Shown: positions 19,266-30,536 of the stretch, in pieces
Position numbering within the stretch: the first letter of the stretch is position 1
Layout of the letters: every line of letters begins with the position of its first letter
Assembly (NCBI GenBank): GCA_963575745.1
Contig: CAUYUJ010015700.1
Span: 1 to 64,000, forward strand
From: Prorocentrum cordatum
Taxonomy: Eukaryota > Sar > Dinophyceae > Prorocentrales > Prorocentraceae
Reading direction: 5' to 3'
Length of the DNA: 64,000 nt
Position numbers and translations under genes: made by a program
Notes under the pieces: model-generated
The model's database searches: none
Told to the model about the DNA's origin: nothing
Seen by the model: only the letters and a program-made list of their open reading frames with translations

Positions 19266-21814
19266 GTATGACGTCACTCCGCTGGGCCACCCAGCAGCCC
19301 TCGAAAGTGGTGACAGTTTCGCAGATCGCAGCCCCCCAAGGATGGCGAGGTCTAATCTGAATCCGAATGTGTCCCCACTCCGCTGGGCCCTCCAGCAGCC
19401 CTCGAAAGTGGCGACAATTTCGCAGATCGCAGCCCTTCGGGGATGGCGAAGTCGAGCCTGAGTCTGCGTAGGACCCACTCCGCTGGCCCCCCAGCAGCCA
19501 TCGAAAGTGGCGACGGTTTCGCAAATCGCAGCCCCCTCAGGAATGGCGAGGTCGAGTCGGAGTACCCCACTCCGCTGCCCCCCCCCAGCAGCCCTCGAAA
19601 CTGGCGACAATTTCGCAAATCGCAGCCCCCCCCCAGCGATGGCGAGGTCTAATCGGAGTCCCCGTCCCCGTGGTGCCTCACTCCGCTGGACCCACCAGCA
19701 GTCCTCGAAAGTGGCGACAGTTTCAGAGATCGCAGCCCCCACAGATGGCGAGGTCTAATCTGAATCCCCGTGGTGCCTCACTCCGCTGGACCCAACAGCA
19801 GCCCTCGAAAGTGGCGACAGTTTCAGAGATCGCAGCCCCCCAGAGATGGCGAGGTCTAATCTGAATCCCCGTGGTGCCTCACTCCGCTGGACCCACCAGC
19901 AGCCCTCGAAAATGGTGACAGTTTCACAGATCGCAGCCACCCCCAGAGATGGCGAAGTCGAATCTGAGTCCCCGTGGTGCCTCACTCCGCTGGACCCACC
20001 AGCAGCCCTCGAAAGTGGCGACAGGTTCACAGATCGCAGCCCCCACAGATGGCGAGATCTAATCTGAATCCCCGTGGTGCCTCACTCCGCTGGACCCACC
20101 AGCAGCCCTCGAAAGTGGCGACAGTTTCAGAGATCGCAGCCCCCCAAGGATGGCGAGGTCTAATCTGAATCCGAATATGTCCCCACTCCGCTGGGCCCTC
20201 CAGCAGCCCTCGAAAGTGGCGACAATTTCGCAGATCGCAGCCCTTCGGGGATGGCGAAGTCGAGCCTGAGTCTGCGTAGGACCCACTCCGCTGGCCCCCC
20301 AGCAGCCATCGAAAGTGGCGACGGTTTCGCAAATCGCAGCCCCCTCAGGAATGGCGAGGTCGAATCGGAGTACCCCACTCCGCTGCCCCCCCCCCCCCAG
20401 CAGCCCTCGAAACTGGCGACAATTTCGCAAATCGCAGCCCCCCCCCCAGCGATGTCGAGGTCTAATCTGAGTCCCCGTGGGGGCTCACTCCGCTGGTCAC
20501 CCCAGCAGCCCTCGGAAGTGGCGACAATTTCGCAGATCGCACTCCGCTGGGCCCCCCAGCAGCCCTCGAAAGTGGCGACAGTTTCACAGATCGCAGCCCC
20601 CCCAGGGATGGCGAGGTCTAATCGTAGTCCCCGTCCCCGTGGTGCCTCACTCCGCTGGACCCACCGGCAGTCCTCGAAAGTGGCGACAGTTTCACAGATC
20701 GCAGCCCCCACAGATGGCGAGGTCTAATCTGAATCCCCGTGGTGCCTCACTCCGCTGGACCCACCAGCAGCCCTCGAAACTGGCGACAGTTTCACAGATC
20801 GCAGCCCCCCAGCGATGGCGAGGTCTAATCTGAGTCCGCCTGGTGCCTCACTCCGCTGGACCCACCAGCAGCCCTCGAAAGTGGTGACAGTTTCACAGAT
20901 CGCAGCCACCCCCAGAGATGGCGAGGTCTAATCTGAGTCCCCGTGGTGCCTCACTCCGCTGGACCCACCAGCAGCCCTCGAAAGTGGCGACAGTTTCACA
21001 GATCGCAGCCCCCCAGCAGGATGGCGAGGTCTAATCTGAATCCCCGTGGTGCCTCACTCCGCTGGACCCACCAGCAGCCCTCGAAAGTGGCGACAGTTTC
21101 ACAGATCGCAGCCCCCCACAGATGGCGAGGTCTAATCTGAATCCCCGTGGTGCCTCACTCCGCTGGACCCACCAGCAGCCCTCGAAAGTGGCGACAGTTT
21201 CACAGATCGCAGCCCCCCCCCAGATGGCGAGGTCTAATCTGAATCCCCGTGGTGCCTCACTCCGCTGGACCCACCAGCAGCCCTCAAAAGTGGCGACAGT
21301 TTCACAGATCGCAGCCCCCCAGCCCCCAGGGATGGCGAGGTCTAATCTGAATCCCCGTGGTGCCTCACTCCGCTGGACCCACCAGCAGCCCTCGAAAGTG
21401 GCGACAGTTTCACAGATCGCAGCCACCCCCAGAGATGGCGAGGTCTAATCTGAGTCCCCGTGATGCCTCACTCCGCTGGACCCACCAGCAGACCTCGAAA
21501 GTGGCGACAGTTTCACAGATCGCAGCCCCCACAGATGGCGAGGTCTAATCTGAATCCCCGTGGTGCCTCACTCCGCTGACAGTTTCACAGATCGCAGCCA
21601 CCCCCAGAGATGGCGAGGTCTAATATGAGTCCCCGTGGTGCCTCACTCCGCTGGACCCACCAGCAGACCTCGAAAGTGGGGACAATTTCACAGATCGCAG
21701 CCCCCCAGCGATTGCGAGGTCTAATCTGAGTCCCCGTGGTGCCTCACTCCGCTGGACCCACCAGCAGCCCTCGAAAGTGGCGACAGTTTCACAGATCGCA
21801 GCCCCCCAGGGATG
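19266..21814. repeat. satellite array 2 (subtype B)
   Basis: About 25 units with the CACTCCGCTGGACCCACCAG variant, interspersed with diverged units (TTCGCAGATCGCAGCCCTTC; CCACTCCGCTGGCCCCCCAG). An internal block of several units at about 19,363-19,640 is repeated in the same order at about 20,165-20,460, indicating multi-unit duplication. Confidence 0.97.
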
Positions 21815-21954
21815 CAAGAGAAAAGAAGAGGAGGATGAGAAGGGAGGAGAGGAGGGGGACGGGAAGGAGGAGGAGGAGGAGGGAAGACGCGGCCGCAGTG
21901 CTCTATTCAAAACGAGTACCCAACCAAGGAGGGTTGGGAAAACATACCCGGCGA
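21815..21954. repeat. satellite tail module, copy 2
   Basis: A purine-rich block, then AGTGCTCTATTCAAAACGAG and the CCCAACC/GGGTTGGG hairpin near 21,917-21,936. Confidence 0.9.
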
Positions 21955-22125
21955 CGTACCGAACCCACGTGCATCAAGTGGCAAGAGGAGTAGGCCAACA
22001 TTAGCAGGAACGACGATAACGTAGGCGATGTGAATTGCGTTGCAAACTACATGGGATGCGCACGCATTGCACGGCTCACAGGACGTCGATCGAAAGAACG
22101 AGGATTAAAGCCCCAGGCTCGCGTA
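21955..22125. repeat. satellite head module type B, copy 2
   Basis: Near-identical to 19,091-19,265, including GGATGCGCACGCATTGCACG and AAGCCCCAGGCTCGCGTATG. Confidence 0.9.
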
Positions 22126-23745
22126 TGACGTCACTCCGCTGGGCCACCCAGCAGCCCTCGAAAGTGGTGACAGTTTCACAGATCGCAGCCCCCCAAGCAT
22201 GGCGAGGTCTAATCTGAATCCGAAAATGTCCCCACTCCGCTGGGCCCTCCAGCAGCCCTCGAAAGTGGCGACAATTTCGCAGATCGCAGCCCTTCGGGGA
22301 TGGCGAAGTCGAGCCTGAGTCTGCGTAGGACCCACTCCGATTGCCCCCCAGCAGCCATCGAAAGTGGCGACGGTTTCGCAAATCGCAGTCCCCCAGGAAT
22401 GGCGAGGTCGAATCGGAGTACCCCACTCTGCTGCCCCCCTCCCCAGCAGGCCTCGAAACTGGCGACAATTTCGCAAATCGCAGCCCCCCCCCCCAACGAT
22501 GGCGAGGTCTAATATAAGTCCCCGTGGGGACTCACTCCGCTGGTCACCCCAGCAGCCCTCGGAAGTGACGACAATGTCGCAGATCGCAGCCCCCCAGAGA
22601 TGGCGAGGTCTAATATGAGTCCCCGTGGGGCCCAGTGGGGCCTCACTCCGCTGGGCCCCCCCCCCCCCCAGCAGCCCTCGAAAGTGGCGACGGTTTCACA
22701 TCACAGATCGCAGCCCCCCAGGGATGGCGAGATCTAATCTGAGTCCGTGTGGTGCCTCACTCCGCTGGGCACCCCAGGAGCCCTCGAAAGTGGCGACAGT
22801 TTCACAGATCGCAGCCCCCCCAGATGGCGAGGTCTAATCGGAGTCCCCGTCCCCGTGGTGCCTCACTCCAGCAGCCCTCGAAAGTGGCGACAGTTTCACA
22901 GATCGCAGCCCCCACAGATGGCGAGGTCTAATCTGAATCCCCATGGTGCCTCACTCCGCTGGACCCACCAGCAGCCCTCGAAAGTGGCGACAGTTTCACA
23001 GATCGCAGCCACCCAGAGATGGCGAGGTCTAATATGAGCCCGCGTGGTGCCTCACTCCGCTGGACCCACCAGCAGCCCTCGAAAGTGGTGACAGTTTCAG
23101 AGATTGCAGCCACCCCCAGAGATGGCGAGGCCTAATCTGAGTCTCCGTGGTGCCTCACTCCGCTGGACCCACCAGCAGCCCTCGAAAGTGGCGACAGGTT
23201 CACAGATCGCAGCCCCCACAGATGGCGAGGTCTAATCTGAATCCCCGTGGTGCCTTACTCCGCTGGACCCACCAGCAGCCCTCGACAGTGGCGACAGTTT
23301 CAGAGATCGCAGCCCCCCCCCCCAGAGATGGCGAGGTCTAATCTGAATCCCCGTGGTGCCTCACTCCGCTGGACGCACCAGCAGCCCTCAAAAGTGGCGA
23401 CAGTTTCACAGATCGCAGCCCCCCAGCCCCCAGGGATGGCGAGGTCTAATCTGAGTCCCCGTGGTGCCTCACTCCGCTGGACCCACCAGCAGCCCTCGAA
23501 AGTGGCGACAGCTTCACAGATCGCAGCCACCCCCAGAGATGGCAAGGTCTAATCTGAGTCCCCGTGGTGCCTCACTCCGCTGGACCCACCAGCAGACCTC
23601 GAAAGTGGCGACAGTTTCACGGATCGCAGCCCCCCAGCGATGGCGAGGTCTAATCTGAGTCCCCGTAAGACGTCACTCCGCTGAACCCCCACAGCAGCCC
23701 TCGAATGTGGCGACAGTTTCACAGATCGCAGCCACCCAGGGATGC
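22126..23745. repeat. satellite array 3 (subtype B)
   Basis: About 16 units. The first five or six repeat the same order of diverged units that opens array 2, so arrays 2 and 3 share ancestry as a whole block. Confidence 0.97.
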
Positions 23746-23872
23746 AAGAGAAAAGAGGAGGAGGGGGGGAAGGGAGGAGAGGAGGGGGACGGGAAGGAGG
23801 AGGAGGAGGGAAGACGCGACCGCAGTGCTCTATTCAAAACGAGTACCCAACGCAGGAGGGTTGGGAATTACC
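23746..23872. repeat. satellite tail module, copy 3
   Basis: A GGAGGAGGGGGGAAGGGAGG-type run, then GTGCTCTATTCAAAACGAGT and a shorter-stem hairpin, CCCAAC...GTTGGG, near 23,846-23,865. Confidence 0.9.
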
Positions 23873-24080
23873 CTGGCGACGTACCCAACCCCTGCGCAAA
23901 AGCGGGGCGCAAATAGTTTAGGATACGTTATAGGGGGGCGATGACGGAGCGAAGGTTACATATGTCTGCAGACGGAATTCGGGAGACTCGCAGGACACTG
24001 GCTACAGGAAAAGGGCTTGATAAAGCTGATGGGTTACAATTCCTGAGCATTACTAGCCACTTCGAAAACGGTGATAACAG
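23873..24080. repeat. satellite head module type A, copy 2
   Basis: Matches 17,490-17,699, including CCCAACCCCTGCGCAAAAGC and TTCGGGAGACTCGCAGGACA. Confidence 0.9.
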
Positions 24081-25744
24081 CAGGCCTCGAAAGTGGCGAC
24101 AGATTCACAGATCGCAGCCCCGCAGGGATGGCGAAGTCTAATTTGGGTCCGCGCGTGGCGTCACTGTGCTGGGCCCCCCAGCAGGCCTCGAAAGTGGCGA
24201 CAGTTTCACAGATCGCAGCCCCCCAGGGATGGCGAGGTCTAATTTGAATCCGCCGTGGCGTCACTGTGCTGGGCCCCCCAGCAGGCCTCGAAAGTGGCGA
24301 CAGTTTCACAGATCGCAGCCCCCCAGGGATGGCGAGGTCTAATTTGAATCTGCCCGTGGCGTCACTGTGCTGGGCCCCCCAGCAGGCCTCGAAAGTGGCG
24401 ACAGTTTCACAGATCGCAGCCCCCCAGGGATGGCGAGGTCTAATTTGAATCCGCGCGTGGCCCTCACTGTGCTGGGCCCCCCAGCAGGCCTCGAAAATGG
24501 CGACAGTTTCACAGATCGCAGCCCCCCAGGGATGGCGAGGTCTCATTTGAATCTGCGCGTGGCCCTCACTGTGCTGGGCCCCCCAGCAGGCCTCGAAAAT
24601 GGCGACAGTTTCACAGATCGCAGCCCCCCAGGGATGGCGAGGTCTAATTTGAATCCGCGCGTGGCCCTCACTGTGCTGGGCCCCCCAGCAGGCCTCGAAA
24701 ATGGCGACAGTTTCACAGATCGCAGCCCCCCAGGGATGGCGAGGTCTAATTTGAATCCGCCGCGTGGCCCTCTGTGCTGGGCCCCCCAGCAGGCCTCGAA
24801 AGTGGCGACAGTTTCACAGATCGCAGCCCCCCAGGGATGGCGAGGTCTAATTTGAATCCGCCCGTGGCCTCACTGTGCTGGGCCCCCCAGCAGGCCTCGA
24901 AAGTGGCGACAGTTTCACAGATCGCAGCCCCCCAGGGATGGCGAGGTCTAATTTGAATCCGCGCGTGGCCCTCACTGTGCTGGGCCCCCCAGCAGGCCTC
25001 GAAAATGGCGACAGTTTCACAGATCGCAGCCCCCCAGGGATGGCGAGGTCTAATTTGAATCCGCGCGTGGCCCTCACTGTGCTGGGCCCCCCAGCAGGCC
25101 TCGAAAATGGCGACAGTTTCACAGATCGCAGCCCCCCAGGGATGGCGAGGTCTAATTTGAATCCGCGCGTGGCCCTCACTGTGCTGGGCCCCCCAGCAGG
25201 CCTCGAAAATGGCGACAGTTTCACAGATCGCAGCCCCCCAGGGATGGCGAGGTCTAATTTGAATCTGCGCGTGGCCCTCACTGTGCTGGGCCCCCCAGCA
25301 GGCCTCGAAAATGGCGACAGTTTCAGATCGCAGCCCCCAGGGATGGCGAGGTCTAATTTGAATCCGCGCGTGGCCCTCACTGTGCTGGGCCCCCCCAGCA
25401 GGCCTCGAAAATGGCGACAGTTTCACGGATCGCAGCCCCCCAGGGATGGCGATGTCTAATTTGAATCCGTGCGTGGCCCTCACTATGCTGGGCCCCCCGG
25501 CAGGCCTCGAAAATGGCGACAGGTTCAAAGATCGCAGCCCCCCAGGGATGGCGAGGTCAATTTGAATCCGCGCGTGGCACCCACTGTGCTGGGCCCCCCC
25601 AACAGGCCTCGAAAATGGCGACAGTTTCACAGATCGCAGCCCCCCAGGGATGGCGAGGTCTAATTTGAATCCGCGCGTGGCCCTCACTGTGCTGGGCCCC
25701 CCAGCAGGCCTCGAAAATGGCGACAGTTTCACGGATCGCAGCCC
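24081..25744. repeat. satellite array 4 (subtype A)
   Basis: About 16-17 units, very homogeneous, the same subtype as array 1. The minus strand is open for up to 381 codons across it, again as a by-product of unit length and composition. Confidence 0.97.
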
Positions 25745-25860
25745 CCCGCAGGCAAGACAGGAAGAGGCAGGGAGGGAGGGAGGAGGAGGAGGAAGGAGTG
25801 GAGACCACACTGCTCTATTCAAAACGAATACCCAACCAAGGAGGGTTTTGGGGGGGGAAA
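25745..25860. repeat. satellite tail module, copy 4
   Basis: AGGCAAGACAGGAAGAGGCA, a purine run, CTGCTCTATTCAAAACGAAT, then CCCAACCAAGGAGGGTTTTG, with a slightly altered right arm. Confidence 0.9.
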
Positions 25861-26040
25861 CAAAAAAATGATGCGTAGGAGCACCATACAAGAACGAGGG
25901 GCGACAGCTACAGGCTCGAAGAGGATATGGGGAGTCGGGAACGCAGAGCAGGAGAAAAACGCGCGGGAAGCCGAACCATCAGCACGGCAGCAGCAGAGGG
26001 AAGGTGACTGCAGGAGGAGAACAAGGACGAAAGCGGCGTC
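25861..26040. other. spacer between satellite arrays 4 and 5
   Basis: Unique A/G-rich sequence, with no ORF or motif of note. It may be a third kind of head module that occurs only once here. Confidence 0.5.
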
Positions 26041-27150
26041 TAATTTGAGTCTGCGGTGGGTACCCACTGTGCTATGCTCCTCAGCAGCCCTCGAAAGTGG
26101 CGACAGTTTCACAGATCGCAGCCCCCCCGGGGATGGCGAGGTCTAGTTTGAATCTGCGCGTGGCGTCACTGTGCTGGGCCCCCCAGCAGGCCTCGAAAGT
26201 GGCGAAAATTTCACAGATCGCAGCCCCCCAGGGATGGCGAGGTCTCATTTAAATCTGCGGTGAGTACCCACTGTGCTGGGCCCCTCAGCAGGCCTCGAAA
26301 GTGGCGACAGTTTCACAGATCGCAGCCCCCCAGGGATGGCGAGGTCTCATTTAAATCTGCGGTGAGTACCCACTGTGCTGGGCCCCCCCAGCAGGCCTCG
26401 AAAGTGGCGACGGTTTCACAGATCGCAGCCCCCCAGGGATGGCGAGGTCAAATTTGAATCCGCGGTGGCTACCCACTGCGCTGGGCCCCCCAGCAGGCCT
26501 CGAAAGTGGCGACAGTTTCACAGATCGCAGCCCCCCAGGGATGGCGAGGTCTCATTTGAGTCCGCGGTGAGTACCCACTGTGCTGGGTCCCCCAGCAGCC
26601 CTCGAAAGTGGCGACGGTTTCACAGATCGCAGCCCCCCAGGGATGGCGAGGTCTAGTTTGAATCCGCGGTGGGTACCCACTGTGCTGGGCCCCCCAGCAG
26701 GCCTCGACAGTGGCGACAGTTTCACAAATCGCAGCCCCCCAGGGATGGCGAGGTCTAATTTGAGTCCGCAGTGGGCACCCACTGTGCTGGGCCCCCCCAG
26801 CAGGCTTCAGTTTCACGAATCGCAGCCCCCCAGGGATGGCGAGGTCTAGTTTGAATCCGCGGTGGGTACCCACTGTGCTGGGCCCCCCCAGCAGGCATCG
26901 AAAGTGGCGACCGTTTCATGGATCGCAGCCCCCCAGGGATGGCGAGGTCTAATTTGAGTCCGCGGTGGGTACCCACTGTGCTGGCCCCCTCAGCAGGCCT
27001 CGAAAGTGGCGACAGTTTCACAGATCGCAGCCCCCCAGGGATGGCAAAGTCTATTTTGAGTCCGCGGTGGGTACCCACTGCGCTGGGCTCCCCAGCAGCC
27101 CTCGAAAGTGGCGACAGTTTCACAGATCGCAGCCCCCCAGGGATGGCGAG
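26041..27150. repeat. satellite array 5 (subtype C)
   Basis: About 11 units with the variant CGCGGTGGGTACCCACTGTG before the common GCTGGGCCCCCCAGCAGGCC. This variant is also in array 6, so arrays 5 and 6 are the paired ends of the duplicated segment. Confidence 0.97.
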
Positions 27151-27265
27151 GTCAAAGGCGAGGGGGAAGAGAGGGACGGGAGGGGGCGGGAAGGAAGAAA
27201 GGAGACGCGCGAGCAGTGCTCTATTCAAAGCGAGAACCCAACGCAGGAGGGCTGGAACAAAAAAC
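27151..27265. repeat. satellite tail module, copy 5
   Basis: A purine run (GGGGAAGAGAGGGACGGGAG), AGTGCTCTATTCAAAGCGAG, then CCCAACGCAGGAGGGCTGGA, in which the hairpin is degraded. Confidence 0.88.
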
Positions 27266-27600
27266 ACAAGGTTTGGCAACACTGCTTTGGAGTTAGAGGA
27301 AGGAGAAAAATAAACGCGCGAGCTCATGCGAAACCTGAAGAAAACCAATGGTTTTCAAGATTTCCACAACATGCTACCAAACGGGCGTCGCGCGCGCGCA
27401 CGTCGAAATCTGTCGAACACCCTTTGCGCGCGTGCCGTCGCGAGAATCCTCTGCAACAAGTGAGACGAAGTACAGGCGCGCGCGTCGTCGCGCGCGCGCG
27501 CGCCGAAATCCTTCAAAACCCACCGGTTTCGGAAGGATTTCAAAATCGCGCGCCCAAGAAAAACGATCAAACAAAACACCTGGTTTCGCATGCGGATTTC
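27266..27600. repeat. duplicated linker with hairpin module, copy 2
   Basis: Contains CATGCTACCAAACGGGCGTC, long alternating CG runs, and the GAAATCCTTC/GAAGGATTTC inverted repeat. It is matched by 32,190-32,520. Confidence 0.9.
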
Positions 27601-27619
27601 CAACAAAAGCGTGCGCCGC

Positions 27620-28155
27620 GCTCTTGCGGCGTCGTCGTCGTCGTCGTCGCCGTCCGCCCTCCTCCCGCGTCGTCGTCGTCGTCGCCTACGTCGTCCTGTG
27701 TCTTCCCTCGCGTTCGTCGTCGTCGTCCTCTTTGGCGTCGTGGTCGTTTCCGTCGTCGTTGTCGCCGTGGTCGCCCTTCCTCCTCCTCCCTCGTCGTCGT
27801 CGTCGTCCGTCGTCGGCGTCTCGTCGTCGCCCCTCCTACGTCGTCGCCGTCGTCGTCGTCGTCGATGTCGTCGTCGTCTCGACGTCGCCTTCCCTCCTCC
27901 CTCGTCGTCGTCGTCGTCGGCGTCGCCGTCCTTCCTCCTTCTTCTCGTTCGCGTCGTCGCCGTCCTCCCTCCTCCCTCGTTGTCGTCGTTGTCGTCGTTG
28001 TCGCCGTCGTCGCCCCCCCTCTTCCCTCGTCGTCGTCTTCGTTGGCGACGTCGTCTTCGTCGCCGTCGTCGGCGTCGGCGGCGTCGGCGTCGTCGTCGAC
28101 GTCGGCGTCGCCGTCGTCGCCGCCGTCGTCGCCCCCCCTCCTCCCTCGTCGTCGG
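27620..28155. repeat. (GTC/GCC/TCC)n trinucleotide-rich tract, copy 1
   Basis: A long irregular CGTCGTCGTC tract with CTTCCTCC and GTTGTCGTC interruptions. None of the three phases of GTC or GAC is a stop codon, so frames stay open for hundreds of codons on both strands; these are not called as genes. A shorter copy lies at 32,540-32,998. Confidence 0.95.
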
Positions 28156-28159
28156 CCGC

Positions 28160-28788
28160 CATGTTTCCCCGGCCTTCTTGGGGCGCTCTCGAAGGCTCCA
28201 AGACGACCCCGGAGCCATATCTGCGCTCGGCCCCGCATGGGTTGCGCATGCCAAGTCGCGGGCGGGCGGGCGGGGCGATTGCGCGAGCAGTGGAGCTGGC
28301 AATTTCATGTTCGGCAAGCGATTGGCTCCCCCCATAGGGCCTTGATCGACGCCACTTGGCCTGGCCAGTGACTTCGGGGGAATCAGCGGCCCCGGAGGCG
28401 GCGGGGGCAGCATCGGCAACGGATCTGTCAGAGCCCACCGGCGGTTCTGGTCTCCAGGTGGTTGGACCACCAGGGACAGGCTCCCATCTTGAGCAACGTC
28501 GCTTGCTTGAACGGAAATTGCACCGCCCCTGCCCACAGGCAGAGGCGGCGGGGGCGGCCTAGCAGGCCTAGTCTCCATCATTGCCGGCGGCGGCCCTGGC
28601 GTTCTTGCGCTCCGAGGCGCCGGCGGCGGCCGCGGCGCATGCGGATTAGCAGGGGGCAGCGGCGGTCTGGCTGGCACGCCCTGACGCCCAGCATCAGCGC
28701 CACTCGGTAGAACCGGTGGTGACTGAGCATCGGCAATAGGAGGCAAACCAGAAGCAGGCCCGCCCTCCGGCTAAGCCGGCGGCTTGTC
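28160..28788 (-). CDS. proline-rich minus-strand coding candidate, copy 1
   Basis: The minus strand encodes a P-rich segment (PPIADAQSPPVLPSGADAG, PPPPPGPLIPPKSLARPSG) and then a more mixed stretch (MGGANRLPNMKLPAPLLAQS) before running into the GTC tract. The same reading is preserved at about 33,000-33,600, with scattered substitutions. It could be the C-terminal part of the unknown family or 3' non-coding sequence. Ends are not defined. Confidence 0.3.
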
Positions 28789-29364
28789 CTAAGCTTTATT
28801 AGAGGTTTCGCTTCCCGCAGTCCGACTAGCATCTGCCGCCGCACCGCCCAGCAGCGGGTGCGCATATGCAAGTTGGCATCCATTGTTCTTCAAATATGTC
28901 CAATCATCCTCCATCGAGGGATCGCACTCAAGGTATGGCGAAACATGTTCCTGCCATTCCATTGGTCGAAGACCTGGTACCCACTTGCATTGTTCCTCTC
29001 TGACCCTGTTTGTCTCTTTCATCCGTCGTTGATCTCTGGTCCTTTCAACGTTGACATATTCATCTACAGCCTCGTCACCTTCCAACAAGTTTCGCATCAA
29101 TGCCCACGCGCCCCCATTCGCATGAAAAGCGGCGGGGGCCCAATGGTAGACGCGCATCTCAATCATGACAATCTGAGCGGGGTCTTGCGTACACCTCTGC
29201 GCAAGGCCATCGTCGCCCGTGGCGCTCTTCGGGTTGCTCCTGAACACATTATCCACAGTGTTCCAATAACCGTCATTGAGAGTCTCCTCCGCAATCGCGC
29301 ACCTTGCGCGAGTAGATTCGGTATCCTTCCAAGGGTGCATGGAGTGTCCTCGCAGAAGTTCCAT
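28789..29364 (-). CDS. unknown-family ORF, copy 1 (191 aa)
   Basis: ATG start at 29,362-29,364. Protein-like throughout: TLNDGYWNTVDNVFRSNPKS, PAQIVMIEMRVYHWAPAAFH, WALMRNLLEGDEAVDEYVNV and LECDPSMEDDWTYLKNNGC. The counterpart at 33,609-34,202 has about 10-15 replacements and no frameshift. It lies directly downstream, in another frame, of the ORF at 29,391-29,855. No family is recognised; weak collinear similarity to the ORF at 15,739-16,038 is noted. Confidence 0.5.
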   Translation of the reverse strand: MELLRGHSMHPWKDTESTRARCAIAEETLNDGYWNTVDNVFRSNPKSATGDDGLAQRCTQDPAQIVMIEMRVYHWAPAAFHANGGAWALMRNLLEGDEAVDEYVNVERTRDQRRMKETNRVREEQCKWVPGLRPMEWQEHVSPYLECDPSMEDDWTYLKNNGCQLAYAHPLLGGAAADASRTAGSETSNKA

Positions 29365-29390
29365 GAGACTGCCCTGTTTTCTCTAACAGT

Positions 29391-29855
29391 CTAAGAGGCA
29401 CTCTTTTCCTGCATGCTCCTGATTGTCGCATTCCCCCACAACAAATTGTCGGCAATGGTCCTCGGCTTTCCCGCCAACGAACGATCACGTCGCATAGTGA
29501 AGAATTCCGCCCAATTTGGAATCGAATACTCAGCAGAAAGAGCCGGTCTGTTGGTTGACACTTGGAGCAACTGTTCCGCAAACCACTGGTTCCCCTGCGC
29601 CAGAACACACAGGCGCTTGCATGCTGCACTATGCGCAATAAAGTCGTTGTTTCTTACCCTCTGCAGCACCTCATTGAAGTTCCCCCCCGGCCATACTAGG
29701 TCGATCGAGCTATAACGACGATTTATCAGCTCCTTAGCATTACTGAGCTTCAAGAACATACTTCTATCATTGCCCTCGCCTACAAGAGCCATGGCATGGC
29801 GCGGCAACTCGACGGGCCATCTGCGAACTCCGTCACTGCCCGGAGGAGGGAACAT
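29391..29855 (-). CDS. unknown-family ORF, copy 1 (154 aa)
   Basis: ATG at 29,853-29,855. A charged helical protein: RSMFLKLSNAKELINRRYSS, VLQRVRNNDFIAHSAACKR, then QWFAEQLLQVSTNRPALSAE and YSIPNWAEFF (residues 90-119), the segment shared with the ORF at 16,101-16,883. The second copy (34,221-34,658) differs by substitutions and by a C-run length change of about six bases that keeps frame. No known domain. Confidence 0.5.
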   Translation of the reverse strand: MFPPPGSDGVRRWPVELPRHAMALVGEGNDRSMFLKLSNAKELINRRYSSIDLVWPGGNFNEVLQRVRNNDFIAHSAACKRLCVLAQGNQWFAEQLLQVSTNRPALSAEYSIPNWAEFFTMRRDRSLAGKPRTIADNLLWGNATIRSMQEKSAS

Positions 29856-30085
29856 ATTACTACTTGCACTGCTAGGTTGCCCCCCTGCCCCTCAGGGCAT
29901 TTCTCCCTCAGCTGTCGCCCAATGCGTTCTGGGGGAGTCTCGGCGGCCGGTGCCCGAAGCGGGCTCAACGGATCGCGCGCGAAGCCGCGTTGGACTCGCG
30001 ACTGCGCCGGATCCAACAACAGCCCCTGCACTTCCCGGGCTCTGCGCGGCTGAGCCAGCAGAGCCGGCGGTCGGCGCGGCTATCT

Positions 30086-30445
30086 TCACATCAACTTATA
30101 ATTGCCCAGTCTGCCCACCAGCAACTGCGCCTCCGAGGCCCGCCAAACAACCGGACCGGCTGCGCCGGCAGGAGATAGAAATGCGGACTGAGAGTTTTCA
30201 ATATAAGATATTGCTCGTTGCATGTGCTGATCACTAGCAGCTCTCTGCCCGAACTGGCTCAATGTCTGCCCCGCAGGGGGCATGCCGGGAATATATGGTT
30301 GGCTCCTCTCTGGGAAGAAATGGAATTCACTCCATTGCAAATGAGCCTCATATCCTGAGCCTGTCGATATGAAATCGCGCCACTCCTTGGAAACAAAGAA
30401 TGCCGCGCCCCATTTCCCGAACCGGCTGAGCCAGCCGGAAATCAC
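30086..30445 (-). CDS. unknown-family ORF, copy 1 (up to 119 aa)
   Basis: The first codon is GTG, so the real start is probably upstream. Sequence: WLSRFGKWGAAFFVSKEWRD, FISTGSGYEAHLQWSEFHFF and PYIPGMPPAGQTLSQFGQR. It contains two of the short GGCTnAGCC-type palindromes translated as LSRFG and AAGPV. Its copy is inside 34,931-35,434, where the frame is open further upstream. Confidence 0.4.
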   Translation of the reverse strand: MISGWLSRFGKWGAAFFVSKEWRDFISTGSGYEAHLQWSEFHFFPERSQPYIPGMPPAGQTLSQFGQRAASDQHMQRAISYIENSQSAFLSPAGAAGPVVWRASEAQLLVGRLGNYKLM

Positions 30446-30536
30446 GATAGTTTGAAAGGGTTAGAAAAAGGAAGCGCGCCTAAAATTGACTTCGGAGTGC
30501 CGTTGCCGATAGGGCACCAATCAATCCAATGCGACA

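Noticed and set aside
17700-25891. Minus-strand open frames of up to 381 codons over the satellite arrays
   Set aside because: Unit length near 101-102 bases and stop-free composition keep frames open; the frame shifts whenever a unit gains or loses a base, and plus-strand frames are open too.
27355-28746. 463-aa minus-strand ORF and its 385-aa counterpart at 32,427-33,584
   Set aside because: More than half is GTC/GAC repeat with no stops in any phase; only the proline-rich non-repeat end was kept as a weak candidate.
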